A DNA stretch of 64,000 nt, taken from NCBI GenBank assembly GCA_019321725.1, contig CM033113.1, positions 7,440,001-7,504,000 on the forward strand, read 5' to 3'. The notes beneath the pieces are model-generated. The model worked only from the letters and a program-made list of their open reading frames with translations. It was not told the DNA's origin and searched no databases. Positions 24,430-36,088 of the stretch are shown in pieces; the stretch's first letter is position 1; each line of letters starts with the position of its first letter. The DNA comes from Paulownia fortunei (taxonomy: Eukaryota > Streptophyta > Magnoliopsida > Lamiales > Paulowniaceae). Both the position numbers and the translations under genes were made by a program.

Positions 24430-27400
24430 AATCACCAAAGTTCTACCCGTTCAGAGTAACTCTTTCCCCCCCCCCCCCCGCTAAAATTCTAACACAAATT
24501 TCACATATAATCCCTCAAAGACCACAACTCAAACAGATGCCATGAAAGATTTTGAGTCTTATTTCTTTGAAAATCAAGATTCTTACAGCCTAGGAAACAG
24601 AAGGGCCATGGAACTAAATAAAAGAAATTGATTTCAGGTTGGGAATAAAAAGGGTTGAGGATCAGATTACAGCAGAAGGTGAAGCGTTTCAATTAACAAA
24701 AGCCTGGAAGGTGAAATTCGGATTCAGATGGCGACCAAGAACCCAACGGCTTTGCTTTGATTCCAAGTGAGTTGGGAGATAACTACACAGCGGTTGGCCT
24801 AACTTCCTCAGGTCTATTGTTTTAACCACCAAGCAAGTTAACGCAGAAAGCTATGGCTTATGGGTTCTTGAAGCACACATAATCCTGATGTGAAGTAAAT
24901 TTAGCATAAAGACCCAGATTTTTTTCACACTCATGATGTTAACGTTCGAGTTAATCTCACTTTCATTTGAGCAGAAAACATTAATTAGCTCCTGAGAAGG
25001 GAATTAATTGTTTGACCAGTAGTATTACTTTTTAAATGATTTTTGAATTCTGGCGCTTACAGTTGTTGGCCAAGCGATCTAACCGGCAAAACTCTGGGTC
25101 CATGGCCCTGCCCCTCTACTTTCTGAGGCCCATGACTTGCATAGAATGCAGAAGATGTGGCACTATTTGAAGGCAATATTTATATTATATCTGAATGTTT
25201 GAATAAAAATTAAGTGTTTTATTTTATTAAAAATAAAATATTCATATGATGAATATATATTAAAATATATATATATATATTAGATGTAATATCTATAAGA
25301 TTATTTAAATGATCGAACTTGTCCATTTTCTATATACTCGATGTAAAATACGTTTAAGTGCCACATTAATATTATCGGGATTGTATTTTGCCATCTATAC
25401 TAGAAAGATTTTAAGGATAACTTCTCGGTTTAGTTTTTGCCTTTTTCTCTTTTGTTGTGGAAAAAATCAGTGTTGTTTTCAGGGAGTACAAGTGTTGTCC
25501 AAACTTTGAGCCAGTGGTTTTGAACATTGGTTTATTGAGTGGAAGGGAAGCAAATGTGTGTCATTTCAGGATAGATGGACATACTTAACTTGGATAGCTT
25601 GTCACACTTAAATTCCCTTTGAAGTGTTAAATGTTATAAGAAATAAAAATACCCTACGTCTTGTTGATTTTACTTTCACGGAAAACTGTGTTTATTACAA
25701 AGCTTTCTTAGAGCAGTGTTGTAAAAAAGATTGCTCATATGAAAATGATTTTTATGCTAACAAATCACACTAACTTATGTCGACCCCCCACCCCACCCCA
25801 CCCCACAAAAAAAAAAAAAAAATGAAAAATGCCAATTTATTGATCAAAAGAAAGGGAATAAAAAGTCGATGTGCTTTGTTTTTTCCCCCCAAATAATGAA
25901 GATTGAAATTACAAATTACTATTAACTTCTTAACTTGTTATTACATGCAAAATCAAACCGTGACTGTAAAAAAATGGAAATTGATGTTATCTTGGGACCT
26001 ACTCGAAGCCAGACATCTTATCTGCAAATTTTTTGGTCCTTTTTGAGGATTATTTTCAAGGGAGAGGAAGTGTTTCCTAGTCCTTTTCATGGTCCCTATT
26101 TCAGGCTTAAGCATGCTTGTAATTATAGCCATTTTATTGTGATTGAGGGGGCAAACCGAAACTGTTGCAAGTCAACTCTACTGAAGAAACTTAGCAGCCT
26201 CAGTAGGCATTAGCTGTGATGATAGCATAATATAAGATTTCATATCTTATAAAGAAGTTTTTTAAATTTATGAAATATTAAATTTTATTTTTAAATTAAA
26301 ATTTTAAAGTGTTTGAATAAAATAAAATTATATAGTTTATAAAATATTAATAATATTAATTTTGTACTTAGTATGGTCAGATTTAAAGGAAATTGTTAAG
26401 ATTAAAAAAAAAAGGTTTAGAACTTCTTATTTTTAAAAAAAAATTATAAGATTATAACACTTTATTTTGAAAGCTTATAAGTTAATCTTTTTAAAAAAAA
26501 ATTATCAAATACTTTATAACATAATATAAGATATTTTAAAAAATTTATAATCTCACCCAAACATCCTTTAAGTTAATAAGACAGTGTTTGCAAACGTTCC
26601 AAGTATTTGATAATTAAATTGATTTTTATTTTTTTTATTTATTTATTTTTAGTCCTTTTTATATATAAGTTCAAGCACAAAATATTTTACTATCAAACAT
26701 TTAATTCTCATTTTTTTATAATTTCACAATTCTTCACTTTTACTATTAACCACTTCTCCCAAAATTTATAAGCTTTATACACTTTTCAATAACATAAACA
26801 ATTGCAAACACCATCTAATTTCATCAAACTCTATTTGACCTAATTACTAATAAAACCCAATCAACATTCAAAATTATAAATACCTCATTATATTTATTTC
26901 TATTTTATAAATTACATTTATTGAGAATAATATTTATAAAATAAAGATAAATTTTAAAAAATATTTATAATTTTGAAACATAGCCTAATTTTTTTTATAA
27001 ATAGACGAAAACTAAAGGATAGTTTCTTTAAATTACTAGTATAAATATTTATCATAACATTCATGTTACATTGTCACATCCTAACATGCCTTCATAAATT
27101 TTATTCCATAACCAAGTCCCACTCAACAGTTTTTAGGCCGTTTTTTATTTATATTCTCTTATTTTTTCACATCTAATAAGGTAGCTTGGAATAACCGCTC
27201 ATTGTCACTGTTGATATTATGTTTTTCATATCTCCTTTTTCAATACTTCTTTGTCATTGTTCACTCTTTTATTTTTTTTATTTTTTGATACTAAGGTATA
27301 TAAGATTTGAACCCAATTAAATTTTGGATAAAATGTTCACCCCTAAAGATACGTTTTAAGTAAATTCGATCGTGTGGTGTTTATAACGTACTTACACTCA

Positions 27401-28350
27401 GGTCGGACACGCGACTCGTTTTGTTTTCTTCTAAGAATTCGAAACACCACTAACTCACATTTGTACCTTACTTATTTTCTATTGTGCCACTTACCGTGGA
27501 AAGTTTGTTCACATTTTTTTTTGTCTAACTCTGTGACAATATATCTTTAGATGAGTTTTCTATTTTTTTGTTATTTTTACTCCTAATAGTGAGGATGCAT
27601 TATAGTATTTTATTAACTTAATGTGCTTAATTTTTCAACCAATTAATTAATATGTAGAAAGAATAATTAGTTATCTCATGGGCATAAGTATTTGGTGATA
27701 TAATTTCTATAGAGCATATTATTAAGAATTATTCCTTAAGTTTTTTGCAATTAAATAAGTATAGCAAAAACACCCTCTTAGTTTGGGATTTTATATCTTC
27801 ATTTGTGACTTTTGGTTTTTATTTTTCAAAATATTAAGACGAGCTATAATTTTAGAATCCGTTTGGTTTTATTTCCATAATTTTTTTTTCTATTTTACTT
27901 GAAACTTCAAAAATAGATTTATTTTACTCATTTAATTAGAAACATAATTTTTTTTATTTTCACACTTACTAACATTTCATATTTTTTCATATACCTGTCA
28001 AACTGATTTTCAAACATATTAACATTTTATATATTTTCATGTAAAAAATATTATTAAATTAATATATTGTATTTTAAAACTTGTATAAAAATATCATTAA
28101 TTTAAATATATTTTTACTTTTAAATATATTTTTATTTTTATACACAAATCTAATAAAAATATTTTTAATTTTGAAAATATTGAAAAAATTTGAACCAAGG
28201 GGCACTTAGCGTCTAATGTCTACGAAAAAAAAAAAATGCTCCGCTGGATCTTGATATGACCGCATTAATCAAGTCAAATCTTTAATTTGGGCTTGGGCCT
28301 TTTAAGGGTAGTACAAGTCATAGCCCAATTATGATTATGGTCCCAGTCCA
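24430..28350. other. AT-rich intergenic spacer with repeat-like DNA
   Basis: No gene is recognised in 3.9 kb. There is a C homopolymer at 24469-24479 beside the RING gene start, a TA run near 25255-25280, a C-rich CCCCA repeat at about 25784-25806, and a repeat-like unit at about 26225-26580 that resembles DNA near 63430-63890. Other stretches (27100-28200) are low-complexity AT. Confidence 0.5.
26225..26580 (-). repeat. Dispersed non-coding repeat, copy 1
   Basis: The reverse complement of the right end (gtttgggtgagattataaa, then ttttaaaatatc) resembles the plus-strand sequence beginning near 63437 (gtttggggtgagattatga). Other AT-rich blocks match farther in (cttataaattcc-type and aaataagatt-type motifs). 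The near-repeat cataatataagat occurs at both ends (about 26226 and 26519). It resembles a non-autonomous DNA element without a coding region. The family is unassigned. Confidence 0.35.
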
Positions 28351-28480
28351 CTACCTAAAACGACGTCGTGCTAAATATGAGCAGCCTCCAGGAAAAAGGC
28401 TATAAGGGACTTTCCTCCTGAAATCTCAATCTTTGTATCGGAGACAAAATCAAATCGAAGGCGAGTACGAACCCTAGTTG
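28290..28480 (+). promoter_or_regulatory. CWC15 promoter: site II motifs, ACGT palindrome, telo box
   Basis: Upstream of the ATG at 28595 lie TTGGGCTTGGGCC (28288-28300 region), tagcccaatt, the palindromic ACGACGTCGT near 28360 and an AACCCTAG telo box at about 28469-28476. This combination is typical of plant genes for RNA processing and translation. It is motif-based inference. Confidence 0.45.
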
Positions 28481-28594
28481 TTTCAATATTCTAAATTTTC
28501 GATTTTCTTTTACAACCGAGTGAGAAGGCTGTCAACTCTTCGGATCTTTTTTCGTTGATCGTAGCTTGGATTTTGAGCAACCTAGGGGTCCGAC

Positions 28595-31367
28595 ATGACG
28601 ACGGCAGCTAGACCTACGTGGGCACCGGCGAAAGGTGGGAACGAACAAGGGGGAACTCGAATCTTCGGTCCATCTCAAAAGTATTCGTCGAGGGACATCG
28701 CTTCTCATACTACCTTAAAACCCAGGTTTGCTTTTTCTTATTTTTTTAATACCTTGTCATCTTCACTTGAATCTAGGTTAATAGTTTTCAGTGTTTTTTT
28801 TTCTCTCTTCTTGAAGTATATCTAATTTCGTTGCTTTTATGGTATGTTGAATGAGTAATTTTTCTTGTTGGTTTTGGGTGCTCTGTTTTACTCTGCTAAT
28901 AAATAAATGGTATCTTAAGCTTTTGTAAATTATGCAATGCTTCATCTTGTTAAAATTGCCTTGTCCTTTTTTTTCTTTAGTTCTCCTTGCTGGAGTGTTT
29001 AATTGAAGAGAAGACTGGATGACTCTGAAATCAATGAAAAGGATTCTCCAAAAACTTTAGTGATATTCTCTTTGCTTTTCTTGTAGCCTTAGCTTCCTTG
29101 GAGAAATATGCCTGAAATGACTTGTGTATAAGTCCTATCTATTTTTGGTCTTATCTGTTGTTGCATTCTTACTGTTAAGAAGCCAAAAACGTATATGAAT
29201 TTAATTGGAAATTTTAGGGAGTCATCACTTTTGGTATAATTCAAACGGTTGGTCACTGGTTTTCTGGATAGATAAGAAGTAACATTGTATTTCTGAGTTT
29301 CTTTTGTGTGTGTACTAATATTATTTCTTATGTGTGTGTATTTCTATTGAACAAAGATCAATTTTTTATTTATTGACTCACTCATATATGTACAAAAGAT
29401 TAACTCTGAATGTTTTGTCCTTGTTTCTTGAAAACATATCCAATTTCTTTTTATCTATTTACTCATTTTGTTTGAGCACCAATGTAGTTTAAATACCCTT
29501 ATATTTTTATCTTGATGCATTGCTGCAGAAAGGAAGGACAAGACACCCAGGACGAGCTGCAAAGGAGAAATCTCCGGGATGAATTGGAGGATCGGGAGAG
29601 GAGGCATTTCTCATCAAAGGGTTAGTCTTATTCCAGTTCCAATCAAAGCATGTAGATCCAATATATGCATTCAACAAATTTGAGTATCTGGTTCCCCACC
29701 CCTCTTAAGTGATTTCAATTGTTGATATGACACTTTACTTATATTTTGCAGAGGATAGAGATCGTCGGAAGGGAGGTCATCTTCTTTTAGAAGGTAAATG
29801 ATGCATGATTGCTTAGTCAAACTTGTACATATCGAAACTGAGGACTAGGTTTTCGTTATTGTTTTAATTAAGTAATGAGGCAACTCTATTTACAGGCCCC
29901 AGGAGAGAAGTTGAAGACCGTATTGTTCCACGAAGTGTGGATGCAGATGATGCTGATGTGGATGCTCAGAGTGGTGATGATAGGTTTGTTATTTCCTTTC
30001 TTTCTTCTAATTTTACCAATGTCATTGGTACTTTTCGCTTGTGTCAGATAGTGATGCAGTGTATTATGCAATGACTTATATTTTGCACTTTCTTTGTTAG
30101 TTTGTTGATTATTTGCTGACAGCAAGCTTACTCTAATTATTTCTGATTCTGTTTTGTGGTTTTCCTTCCTTTTGTTTTGTTTTCTTGTCTTAATGTTGTT
30201 TTGCTTTAATAGAACATAGAAAAGAGGAATGTGTTTTTTTCTCTTTTTTTTTTTCCGTTGGGGTGCATGGGTGTGGGTTGGGTTCCTATCTCAAATCTTA
30301 CATATACTGACATCAAATGTTTTATTGAACTCAAAATTATATATTATATGCTTGCTAGTTAATACACTGTCCGTTCTTCTCATTTGCAGCAAACTTTCTG
30401 TTTGTTTTAATGTGATTTTCTGATTTAACTAGTATTAATTATTCCTTGTAGTGAGGATGACGATGAAGATGATGATGGGGATGATGAAGAAGCACTTTTG
30501 GCTGAGCTTGAACGATTGAGGAAAGAAAAAGCCGAGCAGAAAGAACGAGAAGTAAGCTGTGTGGCACCCTAGTTTTTTCATAGTGTGTTCTACTTAGTTG
30601 CTGGTTTTGTTTCATGCGTTTTTTTTTTTGGTGCTTTGTCATATGGATCATTTTTATTGCTGTTAATGAAATTGTTTTGTTGAGAGGTTTCCGTCAGGAT
30701 CAATTGCTCGCCTGCTCCTGTTCTTGAGATATTATCATCATTTACTGGTCTTTGCCATTATTAAAGAGAATTTGTGCTTGGCATCAATAAATGCAAATGA
30801 CTTTGTTAACTGATATATGTAATTTATGGTGATCGTTTTCTTCCTCTTGCATTCTGTCTGCGAGTAAGATGGGGCAGTAAGGTGCCTATTTTCCAATATG
30901 TAGGTAAAATGTATTTCACTTGCATATTATTAATCTTGTTCTGGTGCACTGCTGCTTACCCTGTGAAAAGTGTGGTTGCTTTGAAAAATTAATGAAGTGT
31001 TATCCTTCTGGTAGGAACAACAAAAGCAAGAAGAGGAGCTGAAAGCTAAAGAAGAGCAACTGTTGCGTGGAAATCCTCTGCTAAATAATCCAACTTCCTT
31101 TACTGTGAAGAGAAGGTAAGAATAAATTATTCCTCTTTTTTATTTTTGGTTGGGGCGGGTTGGGTTGGGGGTGGTCTCTTTCCTGTTTTCATTTAATTTT
31201 TTATATTGTCAAATTAATTGTTCTCTAAATTCAATTTGTTCAGGTGGGATGATGATGTCGTTTTCAAGAACCAAGCTCGTGGTGAGACAAAGATGGCCAA
31301 GCGCTTTATCAATGACACCATCAGAAATGATTTCCATCGAAAATTTCTCCATAAGTACATGAAATAA
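28595..31367 (+). CDS. CWC15: Spliceosome-associated protein CWC15 homologue
   Basis: Seven exons: 28595-28725, 29529-29620, 29752-29793, 29896-29983, 30452-30551, 31015-31115, 31244-31367, giving 225 aa with all phases matching. The N-terminus [15 protein letters not shown] is the hallmark of Cwc15/AD-002, followed by [16 protein letters not shown]. The centre has an acidic run ([17 protein letters not shown]) then a charged coiled coil ([15 protein letters not shown]). The C-terminus [17 protein letters not shown] and [20 protein letters not shown] is the most conserved part. Cwc15 belongs to the Prp19-related NineTeen complex and sits close to U6 and the active site of the spliceosome, acting in the nucleus. 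The length agrees with other eukaryotic Cwc15 proteins. No lesion was found. Confidence 0.96.
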
Positions 31368-31369
31368 TA

Positions 31370-32370
31370 TTTCTTGACCATTTTACAGATAGGACTCTAG
31401 CCTGATGTTGAGTTTGCCGATGAACGGGTCTTTTGGCCTCAATTTGTTGATGATTGACATATCATTGTAAAAAAATTCTGAGTGTAATATATATTCATAT
31501 GGATTGTCTATGTTTCTTAACTATGGGCGTGTCCTACATCCAGTCCTTACAGGTTGGATGCTTTCTGGCCATTTTTCCTCATTTGGGTTGTGGCTGAAAG
31601 CATAGAATGGTGTTTTGGTCATATAATGTCAGTGCACATGATACTAGGGTGTGCATGTGTGGTGCTTCTTGGTGCCTAAATCTGAAGCTGCGTATCGTTG
31701 GAGATGAGTCATGCAGGTTTCACATACCCATTGCCTATGGTGAAAATACTCCATTGGTGCTTAAAATTTGGTATTTGTAGTAAAATGTGATCATTGCGTG
31801 TTTCCCATGTGGTGCAACCATGTTTTCCCTCGCCGTTTGTAGGAGTATAGACTTTTGAGTGGAACCAAAGATGTAGAAGATGCCATTATGACAATTGTCC
31901 ACCCCACCATTTATGACAATTGCCCATAGCATATCGTTAATGTTTGCTTTTTGCTTTGGACATAATATCTTGTTTTCGAGCTAGTTGCTCATATTTCAGT
32001 AGCAATGGTTGAATTCCTCTTACTTGCTGTTAAAGATACCATTACGTTATTTTGGACATGGTGGTGTTGTAAACTTTGCTCGATAGGCAATTAAGACCTG
32101 GATGTGCGCGAGGAGATTTGCTGACATGACATAATGGGGAAAGAACAAGGAGGCAAATTACACTCAGAAATAATGTCACCAAATAGACATAATATTATTT
32201 CTATTTCTGAGTTTCTTTTGCGTGTGTGCTAAATTGCACAATTTGGTAAACAAGACAAGCTGGAGAAGAGAAGGTCTGGGCACAAGGCAAACCTGATGTG
32301 ATTACAGAAGCAATAAACACTCAAAACAGCTCAAGAATGGTGTCTCCCCCACTTGCCACCAAAACGTCAT
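31370..32370. other. Intergenic between convergent genes CWC15 and TMEM245-like
   Basis: This holds both 3' UTRs. A short inverted repeat (actcagaaata at 32162-32172 against tatttctgagt at 32212-32222) sits here. Its right arm plus flank (tatttctgagtttcttttg) also occurs at about 29289 in CWC15 intron 1. No gene is seen. Confidence 0.55.
32162..32222 (+). repeat. Short inverted repeat with a second copy of one arm in CWC15
   Basis: Eleven-base arms actcagaaata and tatttctgagt are separated by 39 bp. The 19-base string tatttctgagtttcttttg, starting at the right arm, recurs near 29289-29307 and is followed in both places by a GT-rich stretch. This may be the relic of a small mobile element or chance in AT-rich DNA. 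Confidence 0.4.
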
Positions 32371-32374
32371 TTTC

Positions 32375-35115
32375 CTATTCTTTTTTGTCCTTGGGTCCTT
32401 CCAATACGAACTCAACGTACAAGTCTTTGAGAGCAATTACAACGGTAGTTATCAGTGGCCCCATTATCGCTCCCTGCAAAATAATACGGATAAGTCTTGT
32501 AACTAGTTGCTAAAGCGAGATTATTAAACCATATATATACAGGCTTATCCACAATGGATTAAGCTAACTAGCAAGAAAGGCATTAAACTTAATTTAGATA
32601 AATGGAGAATATCAAAGGTTATAAATCCTCAATGATGGATATCAAGGATATAATCTGCCATGGATCAATGATTGATATAACTCCATCAAATCCCTCTTTT
32701 ATTGCTATTAAAGAAGGCCTTACATTATCTTCTTTTAGCCAGATAACTGGTGTCAATGGTGAAGAAAAGGCTTCTTCAATAAGCAGCTCCTAACATCACT
32801 TGGAATTAATCTCTCAGCCAAGTATTGATAGCTTCAATACAATAGGGGAGCTAATGAAGTAACCATATGGCCCTAGGGAAATATTCATAAATGAAGCGCA
32901 TTCGACATATCACAATGAAAGAGAGAACAATTTGGCTGTAAACCTTTTTGTTACATGTGTATGTGCTAGCCATGAAAAAAAAATTATGCTTCATGAGTCC
33001 CATTGTATAAAGGATCAAGTAAGGCAACTATAGTTGTGCAAGATTTAGTAGCTCTGTGGAAAATTCCCTCATTAAAGAGCACTAAATCTTGCTATCTTGA
33101 ATGCTGTATGCTAATGATGCACAGGGCATGCCAAAAGCAGGGACACAGCAACTGCATTTCTGACACAACTGAGGAAAACTGGAGGGATGATAATGCTGAC
33201 ATGTAGCTAGCAGAGCAGAAAATACTAGGGAAGGAAAATGAAGAGGCAGTATTACTAAGGTGGTAATTACCTCGAAAGCAGCGGAAAACAATGTCATTCC
33301 ACCAATAATGCTGAGACCTGTAAGATAAGCACTATAACCAGGAATATCCTCTTGAATTTCTGTAGTTCCGTAATCCATAAGGACTAGATGAATAATGGAC
33401 AAGCTGATAGCCAATATATATCTGCGCTCCAGTACTAGTTGCAATGCTGCTGGAATTGTTGAAAGCCATGGGGGAAAGAGAGGCAACAAGGAACTAACGA
33501 ATGCAAGCACAGTCGACATGTACAAGAAGTGTATTGAGAATAATCTAAAGAGAAGCCAAGTCAGACATCCCTGAAAGAAAGCAATCTCAACAGTTGCCAA
33601 CAGAACCCCTGAAATGGCATTGTCGAGCACCTCAACGCATCGAGTTCTTGCAGAATGTGAAATGGGAAGCATACACATCACCTGTTCTGTAACTCCGCCA
33701 GACTCTGATGTGATTAGATAATACAAAACCCAAAAGAAAACCATTAACTGCGAAACAAAATTGACTAGTCCTGCAGCACCAGAGAGAATGGAATTTCCAA
33801 TCAAGAACACGAGCTTAGCACTGCCACCTAGAACAGATTTACTACTGACTAATACACTCTGCATCACATTCATTCCTTGAGAAGCAAACCCTTTTGCCTT
33901 CTCCACCAAATCCTCTCGGCTGATCACCACTTCCCTGAATATGGCATCCACTTCTGCATATATTTGCCCCCATTCGCGTTCCCTAACTCTATTTTTCAGG
34001 CTCAAAATTTTCTCAGCATAGGGGGAAGGGCTCATCAGAGCTGGGGACTTGGAAGAAGAGTTCCCGGACGGGGTTATTACAAAATGTTTGATCCCAGTGA
34101 CAAATTCAGTCATATTATACTGCATTGCCAAACTATCAATCTGGTCAGAAACGGTTTCATAAAGCTTTGTAGAGTACATATCCACCATTCCAGGCACATC
34201 ATTTTCATCCATCCATTTCTTAACCCCAATCTTCTCAGCATAATTACTCTCTTCCACATGCGATTTAAGTGCAAAGACAGCATCTTTTCCCTCCACACCA
34301 ATTTTATACGAGAAGAAAATCATGCCAGCCAACGACCCCACTATCATTGCAACAATCAACCCAATTGCCACAAAAGTCTTCAATCTTTTCAATATCGCCC
34401 TGGTGAAAAATGCACTCACAGGAAGCCTGCGAAAACTTTTGCTCCTGAATGTAGTAACTTTACTCATAGTTGACTCCACGCCAGTAGTCGTAAACATAAA
34501 CCCCAATGCAAGAAGTGAAATGGACCCCATGCTACCAATCTGCTCATAAGCCATCACGAATAACCAAAAAGACACAAGCCACCTCAACAATTTATAGAAC
34601 CCACTCTTTTTCCTCCTCAAAGAACTAGCCTTTTTCTTCCTAAGGGCAACTCTCAAAACCACATCTTTAATTTCAACAAGAGTTCCGACAAAGACTCTGA
34701 ATATCGCCACAGGGACAGCCAAAGTTGTCTCTGTGAGGCCTAATTTCAATGGCTCAGACCAAAATCCAACAAGGGTCTGTTGAATTTCTCTCAAAGGGAT
34801 TGAACAGAGCACAGCCCACAAAATGGGCCTCAAGAAATCTTCAAGAAGTCTGCAAACTCCATAGAGAACAAAGATTGTGAAGGCAAGCCCTGCGTGCGCC
34901 ATGGTTATGTAGAGAGCGAGGCGTACCTGAGGATCGCTGGAGAGGGAATTCCTATTCTCATCGGCAGTTGAGGGTGCCGGCGCTTGGGGCTCGGGCGGAG
35001 GCGTGTGGTTGGTCTCGGGTTTTCTGATGGAGGCGGATCGGAACATGTCTTGCCACGGGGGAGAGAAGCTGTTTGATTCTGAATTGGAGTTGGAATTATA
35101 TGGCACCATCTCCAT
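32375..35115 (-). CDS. TMEM245-like polytopic membrane protein (AI-2E/UPF0118 superfamily)
   Basis: Two exons on the minus strand: 35115-33271 (615 codons) and 32473-32375 (32 codons plus stop), giving 647 aa. The join is CTTTCGAG|gtaatt to tttgcag|GGAGCGATA. A Ser/Pro-rich hydrophilic N-terminus of about 65 residues precedes multiple hydrophobic segments. These include [56 protein letters not shown] and [17 protein letters not shown]. The last exon [19 protein letters not shown] is the conserved end of the AI-2E transporter-like fold (GPLI motif). Homologues are called transmembrane protein 245. Transport activity in plants is not established, so the family assignment is firmer than the function. 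The lead exon is unusually long and intronless. Confidence 0.87.
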
Positions 35116-35119
35116 TTTA

Positions 35120-36080
35120 ATGCTTTTCTTGGAACAAAAGAAGAATAAGACAAAGGAAAAAAGGAAAGAGAAGGAAGGGGAGACTCAAATAATGTTTGAG
35201 CTCTCTCTTTCTGTAAAAGTCTCCTAAAATGGGTTCTGTTAGCCTTCGTTTTCTCTTTCCTTTTTTAGTGTGTGACTGTGTGAGAGAGTGGAGTTTTGGA
35301 GGAGAGAGAAAGGGAGCTGACTCAGGTGGGGGTGCTGTTTCAGATTTTAGAATAGTTTGAAGAATTACAGATATGATTCATGTAAATCGATACAAGTATA
35401 GAACATATAAATGGTTGGCTTCGCACGACTTTGGGGTTTATTCTGCTGTCTGTCATATGATATGTTTTTCCTTTTTTTTCTTTAACATCTTAACTGGCTC
35501 TCTCTGCACAAAAAGCTGGTCACAATGATTAGTCATTTAGAGTTGTCAAATTTTGCTTTGCAGTGACGAGATTGCCCTTCTCTCGTGGTGCAACGTGGGG
35601 CTACCACTTGCATAGTAGGTGTCGGCACAGATTGGGACACATCCCAGGATTGACTGGATTGGACCGGCCCATCCATGGTGAAGGCCCATTTTCTTGTCTT
35701 CAACCAGTTCACCACTGGAACAGTTGGTACACTGCCTAGGCCTTCTCAGTTTTCACTACAATAATAATAATAATATACTGCATGAGATCCTTTTCTACTT
35801 TATTATTAATGAAAAGCATTTGCTAGAAACTGATGAGAATTCTTAATAATCAGAGTGAACCTATTGAATCAAAACATAACAGAAGATAAAAAGAGTACAG
35901 CAAAACAAAATCAATGTTGCAGTTTAATACTCTCTGATTCTGATGGCAACATTCTTTTCTTCTATACTTCATACTAAGTGCCAAGAAACTTAAAGCTCAG
36001 AGTAGATGAAAACTTTTTCCTGGTAGATTCTGTAGTTTCAAGATCCTGTTCTCCTTATGCATGTTTGGCAACAAAATGTG
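35120..36080. other. Intergenic; TMEM245-like promoter and ABCG26-like 3' end
   Basis: Upstream of the TMEM245-like start, GGCCCA/TGGGCC site II motifs cluster at about 35663-35692 (accggcccatcc, aaggcccatttt). The remainder is AT-rich with an (ATA)n run near 35760. No other gene is seen. Confidence 0.5.
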
Positions 36081-36088
36081 CAGACACT

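Noticed and set aside
33877..34473. 198-codon plus-strand ORF
   Set aside because: It lies entirely antisense to the long first exon of the TMEM245-like gene, whose codon pattern forces open antisense frames; no recognisable domain.
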